A DNA stretch of 64,000 nt from Kordia sp965224175 (lineage in GTDB: Bacteria; Bacteroidota; Bacteroidia; Flavobacteriales; Flavobacteriaceae), in NCBI RefSeq assembly GCF_965224175.1, contig NZ_OZ245041.1:62001-126000 (forward strand). Direction: 5' to 3'. Shown one piece after another: positions 25,093-34,643 of this stretch (position 1 is the first letter of the stretch; the number at the start of each line of letters is the position of its first letter). The translations under genes were made by a program, and so were the position numbers. The notes under the pieces are model-generated. The model worked only from the letters and a program-made list of their open reading frames with translations. It made no database searches and had not been told where the DNA came from.

Positions 25093-27550
25093 TTTTTTCG
25101 TTTTCTAATAATTGTTCTAAGGCTACTAAATCCGGAACAAGCACTTGTCTGGCTTTACTTCCTTCAAATTGTCCCACAATTCCCGCAGCTTCTAGTTGAT
25201 CTATCAAGCGACCAGCACGATTGTATCCTAATTTTAATTTTCGTTGTAATAAGGATGCCGAACCTTGTTGCGCTGTAACAATTACTTCTGCTGCTTGGCG
25301 GAATAATTTATCTCTATCTGAAATGTCTATATCAAGACTTGTGCCACTTTCTTCTCCAACATATTCTGGAAGTAAAAAAGCTTCAGGATATGCCTTTTGA
25401 GCTCCGATGAAATCTGTAATTTTTTCTACTTCTGGTGTATCTACAAAAGCACACTGTATACGAATTAGATCGTTTCCTTGCGTGTATAACATATCACCAC
25501 GACCAATTAATTGATCGGCTCCAGAATTATCTAGAATGGTACGTGAATCTATTTTCGACATTACGCGGAATGCAACTCTGGCAGGGAAGTTGGCTTTAAT
25601 CATACCTGTAATAACGTTTACAGAAGGTCTTTGCGTTGCAATGATTAAGTGAATTCCAATAGCACGCGCTAATTGAGCCAAACGTGCAATTGGTGTTTCT
25701 ACTTCTTTTCCTGCGGTCATGATTAAGTCTGCAAACTCATCCACAACTAAAACAATATATGGTAAAAACTTATGTCCGTCGTTCGGATTTAGTTTTCTAG
25801 CTTTAAACTTTGTGTTGTATTCAACTATATTACGACACATTGCATTTTTCAACATATCATATCGTTGATCCATTTCTATACACAACGAATTTAGTGTATT
25901 AATTACTTTAGAATTATCAGTGATAATAGCATCTTCAGAGTCTGGAAGTTTTGCTAAATAATGACGCTCAATCTTGTTGAACAATGTCAATTCTACCTTT
26001 TTCGGATCCACCAAGACAAATTTTACCTCAGCAGGATGTTTTTTATATAAGATGGAAGTTAGAATACAGTTCAATCCAACCGACTTTCCTTGTCCTGTAG
26101 CACCAGCCATTAATAAATGCGGCATTTTTGCTAAATCTACAACGAGTGTTTCGTTGCTAATTGTTTTACCAAAAGCAATAGGTAATTGCATTTCTGCTTC
26201 TTGAAACTTTTTGGATGCAATAGCAGAACGCATAGAAACAATAGCAGGTTTTTTATTAGGAACTTCAATTCCAATAGTTCCTTTTCCTGGCATTGGCGCA
26301 ATGATACGAATTCCTAAAGCAGCTAATGACAAGGCAATGTCATCTTCTAAGTTTTTAATTTTAGAAATACGGACACCAGCTTCTGGAATAATTTCATACA
26401 AAGTTACTGTTGGGCCAACGGTCGCTTTGATGCTGGCAATTTCTATTTTATAGTTACGTAGTGTAGTAACAATTTGATTTTTGTTTTCTTCGAGTTCTTC
26501 TTGGTTGATGGTGATAGAACTTCCATTGGTATAATCTTTCAGAAGCTCAATAGTAGGGAAGCGGAAGTTTCCGAGTTCTAACTTCGGATCAAACTCACCA
26601 TGTTCTTTCACTAACTTATCAGAAAGATTTTCGGCAACAGTTTTTTCTTCAATAATATTCTCAACTTGAATCTCAGTCTCTTCTTCTTTTGGAATTTCTA
26701 CTTCGAAAGAAGTTTTTTCTAAAGTATCTTTTTCTCTTTGCGAATGATTTTTGATCGTAGGCTCTATATTCTCAACAGCCAATTCAAATTCAGACTTTTC
26801 AGGTTTAGTTTCTTCTAAAGGTTTTTTACCAGTTGTTTCTTCAATGGTAGCATTTTCAGGAGAAACTTCGGCTACTGGTTCTACTGGAGCATTTTCATTC
26901 GTTTCTGTAGTTGTTGCCATCGCTTCTTCAACGGCAAAATCTTCTTTTACATCTTCCGCTTTCTTGTTAAAGTATTCCATGACACTTTCTGGCGTAAGCT
27001 TTAAACGTAAAACCGAATACATAATAGCACCAAACAACAATAACAAGCCAACACCTATTTTACCAATATAATCTTGTAAAAATGTATTGATTTCAAAACC
27101 AATAGTTCCGCCTAAAAGGGGAAAAGAATTGAAAAAGAAACCTAAAAAGATCGATAGCCAAATAACAACAATGCTTCCCCAGAACCAATTGTTGAATACT
27201 TTCTTTTTAGTATCCAAAAACAAATGCAATCCTGTAAAGAACAATAGACTCACAAATACAATAGATGCAATTCCGAATCCTCTGTAAATAAAGAAGTGAC
27301 TGATGTTGGCACCAAACTTCTGCATCCAGTTTTTTGTTTCTGTAGCGCGTGTAAGTTGTCCTAATTCACTTTGATCAGCTTCCCAAGTAAAGAAAAATGA
27401 TATAAATGCAATGCATAGCGCCACGGCAAATAGCATGAGTAAACTTCCCAATACAATACGATGTTGTCGGGTTAGTGTAAAATCAGGCTTTTTGAATTTC
27501 GGGACTCTAGGAGTTTTTTTGGTTTTCTTTACGGGTTTCTTCTTTGCCAT
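25085..27550 (-). CDS. ftsK: FtsK/SpoIIIE DNA translocase
   Basis: Pumps chromosomal DNA through the division septum and activates dimer resolution. The 821 residues show a basic start (MAKKKPVKKTKKTP), four membrane helices in the first 190 residues, an acidic linker (about 190-330), the alpha and beta motor domains with Walker A GATGQGKS near 482-489, Walker B-like LVVDEFADLI and the ATQRPSVNVITG motif. The C-terminal gamma winged helix (about 755-820, LLQRKLKLGYNRAGRLIDQL) reads KOPS-like sequences. The linker is much shorter than in E. coli, as usual outside proteobacteria. It heads a lolA and lptF/G run with overlapping ends. Confidence 0.96.
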   Translation of the reverse strand: MAKKKPVKKTKKTPRVPKFKKPDFTLTRQHRIVLGSLLMLFAVALCIAFISFFFTWEADQSELGQLTRATETKNWMQKFGANISHFFIYRGFGIASIVFVSLLFFTGLHLFLDTKKKVFNNWFWGSIVVIWLSIFLGFFFNSFPLLGGTIGFEINTFLQDYIGKIGVGLLLLFGAIMYSVLRLKLTPESVMEYFNKKAEDVKEDFAVEEAMATTTETNENAPVEPVAEVSPENATIEETTGKKPLEETKPEKSEFELAVENIEPTIKNHSQREKDTLEKTSFEVEIPKEEETEIQVENIIEEKTVAENLSDKLVKEHGEFDPKLELGNFRFPTIELLKDYTNGSSITINQEELEENKNQIVTTLRNYKIEIASIKATVGPTVTLYEIIPEAGVRISKIKNLEDDIALSLAALGIRIIAPMPGKGTIGIEVPNKKPAIVSMRSAIASKKFQEAEMQLPIAFGKTISNETLVVDLAKMPHLLMAGATGQGKSVGLNCILTSILYKKHPAEVKFVLVDPKKVELTLFNKIERHYLAKLPDSEDAIITDNSKVINTLNSLCIEMDQRYDMLKNAMCRNIVEYNTKFKARKLNPNDGHKFLPYIVLVVDEFADLIMTAGKEVETPIARLAQLARAIGIHLIIATQRPSVNVITGMIKANFPARVAFRVMSKIDSRTILDNSGADQLIGRGDMLYTQGNDLIRIQCAFVDTPEVEKITDFIGAQKAYPEAFLLPEYVGEESGTSLDIDISDRDKLFRQAAEVIVTAQQGSASLLQRKLKLGYNRAGRLIDQLEAAGIVGQFEGSKARQVLVPDLVALEQLLENEKNG

Positions 27551-27770
27551 TCAGGAATCGCTATTTACTGCAAAAATACAAATTACGCTTAATCTGCAAG
27601 ATATTTAAAATTAATCTTTAAGCGAAAAGTTTTTTAAGCTAATTACATGTAAGTACAACGAGGAAGCTTCTATATATTGTATGTGTGTATGCAATTGCAC
27701 GTTTTACCGAAATAGATACTGTGAAAAGAGGTGTTTTAAAATGAGTTTTTAGAAGAAAAAATTTGCAGCG

Positions 27771-28133
27771 TTATTGTGTGAATTTTGGAATGTAAATAAA
27801 ACAACCAATAATGATTGCTGCGATGGCAAATATAAAAACTGCGCCTGCTGCTACATCTTTGATAAGTCCAATTTTTTTATGATGTTCAGGGTGAATGAAA
27901 TCTGCAATTTCTTCAACAGCAGTATTCAAGCCTTCTAGACTCATAATAAGTCCAATAGTTAACGATTGAATCATCCATTCTGTTTTGGAAATTTCAAAAT
28001 AAAATCCAGCAATAGTTACTAAGACACCAATAAAAAACTGTGCTTTTACACTGGCTTCCGTAGTAATGAGCAGATATGCGCCTTTAAACGCATATCCGAC
28101 TCCTTTTATTCTTCCTTTTATGAATTTAATCAT
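27771..28133 (-). CDS. dgkA: Diacylglycerol kinase, DgkA family
   Basis: Small trimeric inner-membrane kinase that recycles diacylglycerol to phosphatidic acid, or phosphorylates undecaprenol. The 120 residues show an amphipathic N-terminal helix (GRIKGVGYAFKGAYLL) and three membrane helices. The catalytic signature EGLNTAVEEIADFI (about 66-79) matches the family ExxNTAIE, followed by KDVAAGAVF. The Val in NTAVE is a normal substitution. It overlaps the end of tpx by 8 bp, so the two are translationally coupled. About 220 bp of AT-rich sequence without a recognised signal separates it from ftsK. Confidence 0.93.
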   Translation of the reverse strand: MIKFIKGRIKGVGYAFKGAYLLITTEASVKAQFFIGVLVTIAGFYFEISKTEWMIQSLTIGLIMSLEGLNTAVEEIADFIHPEHHKKIGLIKDVAAGAVFIFAIAAIIIGCFIYIPKFTQ

Positions 28134-28632
28134 CCAATAATGCTTCTAAAGCTCCTTTGTAGTTTGGTTCATCTACAATTTCAGCAACTTGTTCAGTATA
28201 TTTTACAACTCCGTTCTCGTCTAAAACAACAACAACGCGTGAATGTAATGTATCTAAAGGTCCGTCAACAAAGTTAAGTCCGTAATCTTTTCCAAAACTT
28301 CCGTTTTTGTAATCAGATAAATTGATCACATTATCTAAACCTTCTGCGCCACAAAAACGCGCTTGTGCAAATGGTAAATCATGAGAAATACACAATACTT
28401 TGGTATTTTCTAATTCGCTTGCTTCCTTATTAAAAGTTCTTACTGAAGTAGCACAAGTTCCTGTATCAATACTAGGGAAGATGTTTAAAACTACTTTTGA
28501 TCCTTTAAAATCAGCTAATGTTTTTGTTGATAAATCTGTTGCAGTTAATGCAAAATCAGGAGCTTTTGCTCCAACTTCAGGTAAGTCCCCAGAAGTATGG
28601 AATTCATTTCCTTGTAATGTTACTGATGCCAT
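28126..28632 (-). CDS. tpx: Thiol peroxidase Tpx (atypical 2-Cys peroxiredoxin)
   Basis: Reduces alkyl and hydrogen peroxides with thioredoxin. The 168 residues match the family length; the peroxidatic cysteine is C60 in DTGTCATSVRTFN and the resolving cysteine C94 in ARFCGAEG, the normal Tpx pair. The N-terminus (MASVTLQGNEFHTSGDLPEVG) is typical of Tpx and cytosolic. The gene is divergent from katG across a 209-bp region, so two peroxide-defence genes share a control region. It is upstream of and overlaps dgkA. Confidence 0.96.
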   Translation of the reverse strand: MASVTLQGNEFHTSGDLPEVGAKAPDFALTATDLSTKTLADFKGSKVVLNIFPSIDTGTCATSVRTFNKEASELENTKVLCISHDLPFAQARFCGAEGLDNVINLSDYKNGSFGKDYGLNFVDGPLDTLHSRVVVVLDENGVVKYTEQVAEIVDEPNYKGALEALLDD

Positions 28633-28763
28633 GGTTTGTTTGTTTTTTATAGTTCCTAAAAATAGCTATTTTCTATCCCAAAAATGGTAAATTATCGTTA
28701 ATTTTTTAACAACTTAAGAATAGTAAAAATCTATTTTAAAATAAAAACAATCAATTTGACTTA

Positions 28764-28794
28764 TTGATAATGTTCGTTTTATTGAGTAATTTTA
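28764..28794 (+). promoter_or_regulatory. Possible katG promoter
   Basis: TTG at 28764-28766 is followed by 20 bp and TAATTTTA (28787-28794), one or two bases off the Bacteroidota TAnnTTTG box. The ATG of katG is 48 bp downstream. I see no clear operator palindrome in this divergent region. Confidence 0.35.
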
Positions 28795-28841
28795 GAGAAC
28801 ATAAAAATTACACTATAAATTAATCAAACATCCGAAAAATT

Positions 28842-31019
28842 ATGAGTAACGAAGGTAAGTGCCCATTTGGGCATGGAACTACAAAAAAAGTAGCCGGTGG
28901 CGGAACTACAAATAGAGACTGGTGGCCAAATGAATTGAAATTAAATATTTTACGTCAACATGCACAAAAATCTGATCCTATGGGAGAAGGTTTTGATTAT
29001 GCTGAAGCATTCAAGAGTGTAGATTATGATCAGTTGAAACAAGACGTTATTGATTTAATGACCGATTCTCAAGATTGGTGGCCTGCAGATTATGGACATT
29101 ATGGAGGTTTTATGATTCGTATGGCTTGGCATAGTGCAGGAACTTACAGAGTAGGAGACGGACGTGGAGGTGCAGGAACTGGAACACATCGTTTTGCTCC
29201 ACTAAATAGTTGGCCTGATAATGGAAACTTAGATAAAGCACGTTTGTTACTTTGGCCAGTTAAAAAGAAGTATGGACAAAAAATTTCTTGGGCAGATTTA
29301 ATGATTCTTGCAGGAAATTGTGCTTTAGAATCTATGGGATTCAAAACGTTTGGTTTTGCTGGTGGACGAGAAGATGTTTGGGAACCTGAGCAAGATATAT
29401 ATTGGGGAATGGAAAATGAATGGCTTGGTAATGAACAACGTTATGAAACTGGAGAGCTTGAAGATCATTTAGGAGCCGTACATATGGGATTAATTTATGT
29501 GAACCCTGAAGGTCCAAATGGAGAACCAGATCCTTTAAAGTCTGCACACGATATTAGAGTGACATTTAAAAGAATGGCAATGAATGATGAGGAAACAGTT
29601 GCTTTGGTAGCTGGTGGACACACATTCGGAAAAGCACATGGAGCTGAAGATCCAGAGAAATATGTGGGAGCAGAACCGCATGGAGCTCCAATAGAAGAAA
29701 TGAGCACTGGATGGAAGAATACATATAAGACAGGTGTGCTTAACGATACGATTACGAGTGGAATTGAAGGTCCGTGGACACCAAATCCGATACAATGGGA
29801 TGCTGATTATTTTGATGTATTACTTAATTATGATTGGGAATTGACAAAAAGCCCAGCAGGCGCGCATCAATGGACACCAACAGCAGCTTCAAATGCACGT
29901 ACAGCTCCTACAGCAGGAGATCCAAACGAGCGACAGGCTTTGATGATGACTACAGCAGATATGGCATTGAAGATAGATCCTGAGTATTTGAAAATTTCAC
30001 AACGTTTCCATGAAGATCATGCTGCATTTGAAGATGCTTTTGCAAGAGCTTGGTTTAAGTTAACGCACAGAGATATGGGACCAAAAGATCGTTATTTAGG
30101 TCCAGAAGTACCACAAGAAGAATTGATCTGGCAAGATCCAATTCCTAAGGTAGATTATACATTAAGTGATTCAGATATTGAAAGCTTAAAGAAAATGATT
30201 CTTGCTTCTGGGTTAACGGTTTCACAATTGGTAAGAACTGCTTGGTCATCAGCATCAACATTTAGAGGATCGGACATGCGTGGAGGTGCAAATGGAGGAC
30301 GTTTACGTTTAGAACCACAAAGAAGTTGGGAAGTAAATAATCCTGTAGAATTGAATAAAGTATTAAGTGTACTTGAAGGAATTCAAAATGATTTTAGCGG
30401 TACAGTTTCTATGGCAGATTTGATTGTGTTGGCTGGAAATGCAGGAGTAGAGGAAGCTGCAAGAAATGCAGGAGTTGCTGCGAATGTTCCTTTTGCACAA
30501 GGTAGAGGAGATGCTTCACAAGAACAAACAGACGTAGAATCATTCAATAATTTGAAACCTGTAGCAGACGGATTTAGAAATTATTTGAAGGCAGGATTTA
30601 AAACTGCTGCTGAAGATGCATTGGTTGATCGCGCTAACTTACTTACCTTGTCTATTCCAGAAATGAGTGTTTTAGTTGGAGGATTACGTGTGTTAGGAGC
30701 TAATTACAACGAATCTAATCATGGAGTTTTTACTGATACTGTAGGAAGTTTGACAAATGATTTCTTTGCAAACATATTAGACTTTACGTACACGTGGAAA
30801 GCTACTTCTGATGATTCACAAGTATTTGAAGGACGTGATAGAAAAACTGGAAACATTAAGTTTGTAGGAACACGTGCCGATTTAATTTTTGGATCAAATA
30901 CTGAATTGAGAGCAGTTGCAGAAGTGTATGCAGCAGAAGATGCTAAAGAAAAGTTTGTACATGACTTTATCGCAGCTTGGACAAAGGTGATGAATTTAGA
31001 TAGATTTGATCTAGCTTAG
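28842..31019 (+). CDS. katG: Catalase-peroxidase KatG
   Basis: Bifunctional heme enzyme that decomposes hydrogen peroxide. The 725 residues are full length with two homologous peroxidase domains. The N-terminal active domain shows the distal triad R93, W96 and H97 (MIRMAWHSAGTYR), the proximal heme ligand H260 in GGHTFGKAHG, and the surrounding LIYVNPEGP and RMAMND segments that carry the Tyr and Met of the Trp-Tyr-Met crosslink needed for catalase activity. The C-terminal domain (from about 420) lacks heme ligands, as normal. There is no signal peptide. It is divergent from tpx and closed by a bidirectional terminator. Confidence 0.97.
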   Translation: MSNEGKCPFGHGTTKKVAGGGTTNRDWWPNELKLNILRQHAQKSDPMGEGFDYAEAFKSVDYDQLKQDVIDLMTDSQDWWPADYGHYGGFMIRMAWHSAGTYRVGDGRGGAGTGTHRFAPLNSWPDNGNLDKARLLLWPVKKKYGQKISWADLMILAGNCALESMGFKTFGFAGGREDVWEPEQDIYWGMENEWLGNEQRYETGELEDHLGAVHMGLIYVNPEGPNGEPDPLKSAHDIRVTFKRMAMNDEETVALVAGGHTFGKAHGAEDPEKYVGAEPHGAPIEEMSTGWKNTYKTGVLNDTITSGIEGPWTPNPIQWDADYFDVLLNYDWELTKSPAGAHQWTPTAASNARTAPTAGDPNERQALMMTTADMALKIDPEYLKISQRFHEDHAAFEDAFARAWFKLTHRDMGPKDRYLGPEVPQEELIWQDPIPKVDYTLSDSDIESLKKMILASGLTVSQLVRTAWSSASTFRGSDMRGGANGGRLRLEPQRSWEVNNPVELNKVLSVLEGIQNDFSGTVSMADLIVLAGNAGVEEAARNAGVAANVPFAQGRGDASQEQTDVESFNNLKPVADGFRNYLKAGFKTAAEDALVDRANLLTLSIPEMSVLVGGLRVLGANYNESNHGVFTDTVGSLTNDFFANILDFTYTWKATSDDSQVFEGRDRKTGNIKFVGTRADLIFGSNTELRAVAEVYAAEDAKEKFVHDFIAAWTKVMNLDRFDLA

Positions 31020-31041
31020 ATTTACCGAAACATATATTATA

Positions 31042-31073
31042 AAAAAAGTCACTTCAATTGAAGTGACTTTTTC
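31042..31073. terminator. Bidirectional terminator between katG and the DUF6952-like gene
   Basis: Perfect palindrome aaaagtcacttcaattgaag plus tgactttt with A residues before it and T residues after it, so it works for both converging genes. Confidence 0.9.
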
Positions 31074-31095
31074 GTTTGTCGTGATATGTAATGAA

Positions 31096-31353
31096 CTACT
31101 TATCAATAGAACCCATAACACGTTGCATAAAACCGTTTAAGGCTTCTTTTCTAGGTGTTCCTTCTTTCTCCATTTTATGTACTTCAATAGCGCCGTACAT
31201 GTTAGAGATTAATTCACCAATTACATCTAATTCTTCATCTTTCAATGAAGGAACTTCCGTTAATGCTTCTAATGTTTCAATAGTTTCGATAACATAATCT
31301 TCGTCATTATCAGCAATGAATTGTGTTAAGTGTTTAATTACAGGTAATTTCAT
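31096..31353 (-). CDS. DUF6952-like small acidic protein, 85 aa
   Basis: A short, acidic, helical protein (MKLPVIKHLTQFIADNDEDY at the start, GELISNMYGAIEVHKM in the middle, ALNGFMQRVMGSIDK at the end) that I recognise as a conserved flavobacterial family of unknown function, probably DUF6952. It is the third gene of a minus-strand run behind a 2-Cys peroxiredoxin and a thioredoxin, with 14 bp to the thioredoxin gene. That position suggests a part in the peroxide-reduction system, but no catalytic residue or cysteine is present. Confidence 0.8.
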   Translation of the reverse strand: MKLPVIKHLTQFIADNDEDYVIETIETLEALTEVPSLKDEELDVIGELISNMYGAIEVHKMEKEGTPRKEALNGFMQRVMGSIDK

Positions 31354-31367
31354 TAAATATTGTTTTA

Positions 31368-31682
31368 TTAATTAAGCGCAACTTCATCAACGAGTTCTTT
31401 TAGCACGTCAAATTTGTTGGTTTGAACTTGATTTACAAACGCTCCATTTTTAAAAGTAGCGAATGTTGGTAAATTGTCTACAGTAGCCAATTGTCTTGAT
31501 TCAGGGAATTTTTCCGCATCAGCGATGATAAAAGTTACTCCATCCAGCTCACGTGCTAGTTTTTTTACTTTAGGTTTCATAATACGGCAATTTCCGCACC
31601 AAGAAGCAGAATATTGCACTACAACAGTATCGTTGTTAGACACTAATTCTTGTAAGTTATCTTGATCTAATTCTTGAACCAT
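31368..31682 (-). CDS. Thioredoxin family protein, 104 aa
   Basis: Compact thioredoxin fold with the active site W28-C29-G30-N31-C32 (SASWCGNCRIMKPKV) in place of the usual WCGPC, and the cis-proline loop at DNLPTFATFKNG. The absence of a signal peptide places it in the cytosol. It sits 10 bp downstream of a 2-Cys peroxiredoxin, so it is likely the dedicated reductant of that enzyme (inference). The Asn in the active site should shift the redox potential relative to WCGPC thioredoxins. Confidence 0.92.
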   Translation of the reverse strand: MVQELDQDNLQELVSNNDTVVVQYSASWCGNCRIMKPKVKKLARELDGVTFIIADAEKFPESRQLATVDNLPTFATFKNGAFVNQVQTNKFDVLKELVDEVALN

Positions 31683-31692
31683 CTTATATGAT

Positions 31693-32334
31693 TTATACGT
31701 TTGCAGCTAAGTATTCAGCAACACCTTTTCTGTCAGCGTTCATTGCTTCTTTTCCTTCTTCCCAGTTTGCAGGACAAACTTCTCCTTTTTCTTGTACATG
31801 TGTGTATGCATCAATCAAACGGATATATTCGTTCACGTTTCTTCCAACTGGCATATGGTTGATTCCTTCATGGAAAACAGTTCCTTCTTCGTCAATTAAG
31901 TATGTCGCTCTGTATGTTACATTATCTCCTTCAACTTGAACAGTTCCTGTTTCTTCGTCATATACTTCATTTTTAACATCCAAAATACCTAAAATACTAG
32001 ATAAGTTACGGTTGCTATCAGCTAACAAAGGATACGTTACACCTTCAATTCCTCCATTGTCTTTTTCAGTATTTAACCAAGCAAAGTGTACTTCAGGAGT
32101 ATCACATGATGCTCCGATTACAATTGTATTTCTTTTTTCAAACTCTCCTAAAGCAGCTTGAAAAGCGTGTAATTCTGTTGGACAAACAAAAGTAAAATCT
32201 TTTGGGTACCAGAATAATAATACTTTCTTCTTGTTGTTTACTGCTTCTTCTAAAACATTTAGTTTAAAAGTATCTCCCATTTCATTCATTGCATCAACGT
32301 TTAAATCTGGGAATTTCTTTCCTACTATTGCCAT
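31693..32334 (-). CDS. 2-Cys peroxiredoxin (AhpC/TSA family), 213 aa
   Basis: Typical 2-Cys peroxiredoxin that reduces peroxides in the cytosol. The peroxidatic cysteine is C51 in FTFVCPTELHAF and the resolving cysteine C187 in EKGEVCPANWEEG near the C-terminus; both contexts are standard. Length matches the family. It heads an operon with thioredoxin and the DUF6952-like gene. A TATATTTG -7-like box on the minus strand (32379-32386) lies about 45 bp upstream, without an obvious -33 TTG. Confidence 0.95.
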   Translation of the reverse strand: MAIVGKKFPDLNVDAMNEMGDTFKLNVLEEAVNNKKKVLLFWYPKDFTFVCPTELHAFQAALGEFEKRNTIVIGASCDTPEVHFAWLNTEKDNGGIEGVTYPLLADSNRNLSSILGILDVKNEVYDEETGTVQVEGDNVTYRATYLIDEEGTVFHEGINHMPVGRNVNEYIRLIDAYTHVQEKGEVCPANWEEGKEAMNADRKGVAEYLAANV

Positions 32335-32378
32335 AATCGTATTTATTTTTTTATGTTGTTGTGATTAATTTACGAGCG

Positions 32379-32386
32379 CAAATATA
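32379..32386 (-). promoter_or_regulatory. Possible -7 box of the peroxiredoxin operon
   Basis: TATATTTG read on the minus strand fits TAnnTTTG; no TTG is seen at the expected -33 spacing. The rest of the 316-bp divergent gap to the histidine kinase gene shows no further signal I can support. Confidence 0.4.
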
Positions 32387-32650
32387 GCTAAGAAGAACAG
32401 ACATTTTGATAAAGAAAATTTGAATTTTTTATCGAGCAATAGATATCATTTATATTAAGTTTTATAAAATATAAACTAAGCTTATAGTAGGTTTTAAATA
32501 CGTCAGATGGCGTATTTTTTAAATGGCTAATTTCTAGGAGATTTGCCTTGATTTGAAGAAGTGAAAATGTGTTTTATTTTGGAATTCTATCGAAAAGCGT
32601 CTACCTTATTATAGAATTAGAATGATTAAATTAATCAGATTTTTTTGTGT

Positions 32651-34633
32651 ATGAAATTAATTCAGCGGTTTACAAATAAAGTTTTTATAGTTGTTTGTTT
32701 GATACAATTTGTATTTGGTATTTCTTACGCACAATCCAATCAAGCAATTATTGATAGTATTGCTAATGTTGCTCAAACGAAAGGAAATGATTCATTGCAA
32801 ATACAATATCTACACAAAGTATTTTTTAAGTATGCATATTCAAAACCTGAAGTTTCCCGACAACTTTCAGAAATAGCGTTGCAAAAAAGTGAAACTATAG
32901 TCAATTCACATCTAATTACACGTTCGCTACTGCGAAAAGGAATTTATTATGACATAGCAGGAAAAAAAGATAGCTCGTTATATATATATGACAAAGCGTT
33001 TAAGATTGCTGAAAAACATAATGACAAAGACGCAATGGCTTCCGTATTTAATAACAAAGGATTGATTTATTGGGGAAAAGAAAACTATAAGGAAGCGATG
33101 GATTATTATTTGAGTTCTTATAAAATCTTTGAAGAACTCGGTCAACAAAAAGGACAAGCCAATAGTTTGAATAATATAGGTTTGTTGCTTTCTAAATTAA
33201 AACGACATGAAGAATCAAATACTTATCACAAGCGAAGCTTAGCTATTCGGAAGGAAATCAAAGATACGTACGGAATGGGCGCTTCTTATACGAATATGGT
33301 TATGAATTTTTCAGCGTTAAAAAAGCTAGATTCCTGTGTGTATTACGGACAAAAATCTGTTGCTACGAAACAAAAAGTAAATGATGTTAGAGGTTTGGCA
33401 ACAAGTTATAATAGTTTAGGAAAGACTTATCAGCAATTACAACAAAAGGACTCCGTAATCTATTATCTACAAAAAGCAGATGAAATTTATCAACGATTCA
33501 ACTCACGAAAACACAGAGCAAAAAACATTCAGTTGTTGGGAATTGCGTATTATGATCAAGGAAAGTATCAAGCAGCTATCGATGCGTATACCATTGCGTT
33601 GGCTAATTTAGATGATTCTCAAAAGATGATAAAAAGCAAAGCCACGCGAAGAATGGCAAATGCATATCGAGAATTAGGTGATTATAAAAATGCTACTGAT
33701 TACTATCAAAGAACGATCAATTTGCAAGATTCTATCCAAAAAGAAGAAGAAATTATTGCAACAACAGAGATCTTAGAAAAATATCAGTCTTCCGAAAAAG
33801 AAAAAGAAATTCTTTTACAGCGTGCTAAAATTGCAGAGAAAAACGCAAGCATTTCACAAAAAAATACCACTATTTATGGGATGTTAGCAGGTGTTTTAGT
33901 GTTATTAGCTTTAGGATATTTAGTATACAATCAGCAAAAGCTGAAAAATAAACAATTACAAAAAGAACATGAATTAAAAGATGCTTTACTCAAGGTAGAA
34001 ACGCAAAATAAACTCCATGAACAACGCTTAAAAATTTCACGTGATTTACATGACAATATTGGTTCGCAATTAACCTTTATTATTTCTTCTATTGATAACT
34101 TAAAATATAGTTTGAAAGATGCAACGCCCGATTTTACTGAGCGTCTATCAACGATTAATTTTTTTACTCGAAACACCATCAATCAATTGCGAGATACTAT
34201 TTGGGCAATGAATATGGACGCAATACGTTTTGAAGATTTGGAGACGCGTATGATGAATCATATTGGGCAAGCTAAGGTATTGACAGGCGCGGTTATTGAG
34301 TTTTCGAATGAAGTTTCTGAAAATACTACGTTTTCATCTTTAGTGGGAATTAATATTTTTAGAATCATGCAGGAATCGATCAACAATGCCATAAAACATG
34401 CGGACTCTAAGATGATTTCAATTCAATTCAAAGAAACCAATGATCAGTATGTATTAACTATTAACGATGATGGAAACGGATTTGAAACTATAGATAATGT
34501 AGAAGGTAATGGACTTGAAAACATGAAGCTTCGCGCGGAAGAAATATACAGTAAATTAAATATTATTTCGCAAAAAGCACACGGAACTACTGTACAACTT
34601 ACGATTGATAAAACGGTTACTAAAACTATTTAG
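32651..34633 (+). CDS. Sensor histidine kinase with periplasmic TPR domain (NarL-type), 660 aa
   Basis: Membrane sensor kinase. From the ATG at 32651 (preferred over the TTG two codons earlier) there is a signal peptide (MKLIQRFTNKVFIVVCLIQF ... YAQ), about five to six TPR units (residues 60-370), a short coiled coil, one membrane helix (TIYGMLAGVLVLLALGYLVY, about 405-425), and a cytosolic HisKA_3 dimerisation domain with phospho-acceptor H467 in SRDLHDNIGSQL. The HATPase has the N-box NNAIKHA and G-boxes NDDGNGF and GNGLENM. It is 10 bp upstream of its response regulator. The signal it senses is unknown. Confidence 0.93.
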   Translation: MKLIQRFTNKVFIVVCLIQFVFGISYAQSNQAIIDSIANVAQTKGNDSLQIQYLHKVFFKYAYSKPEVSRQLSEIALQKSETIVNSHLITRSLLRKGIYYDIAGKKDSSLYIYDKAFKIAEKHNDKDAMASVFNNKGLIYWGKENYKEAMDYYLSSYKIFEELGQQKGQANSLNNIGLLLSKLKRHEESNTYHKRSLAIRKEIKDTYGMGASYTNMVMNFSALKKLDSCVYYGQKSVATKQKVNDVRGLATSYNSLGKTYQQLQQKDSVIYYLQKADEIYQRFNSRKHRAKNIQLLGIAYYDQGKYQAAIDAYTIALANLDDSQKMIKSKATRRMANAYRELGDYKNATDYYQRTINLQDSIQKEEEIIATTEILEKYQSSEKEKEILLQRAKIAEKNASISQKNTTIYGMLAGVLVLLALGYLVYNQQKLKNKQLQKEHELKDALLKVETQNKLHEQRLKISRDLHDNIGSQLTFIISSIDNLKYSLKDATPDFTERLSTINFFTRNTINQLRDTIWAMNMDAIRFEDLETRMMNHIGQAKVLTGAVIEFSNEVSENTTFSSLVGINIFRIMQESINNAIKHADSKMISIQFKETNDQYVLTINDDGNGFETIDNVEGNGLENMKLRAEEIYSKLNIISQKAHGTTVQLTIDKTVTKTI

Positions 34634-34643
34634 CTGAATACAT

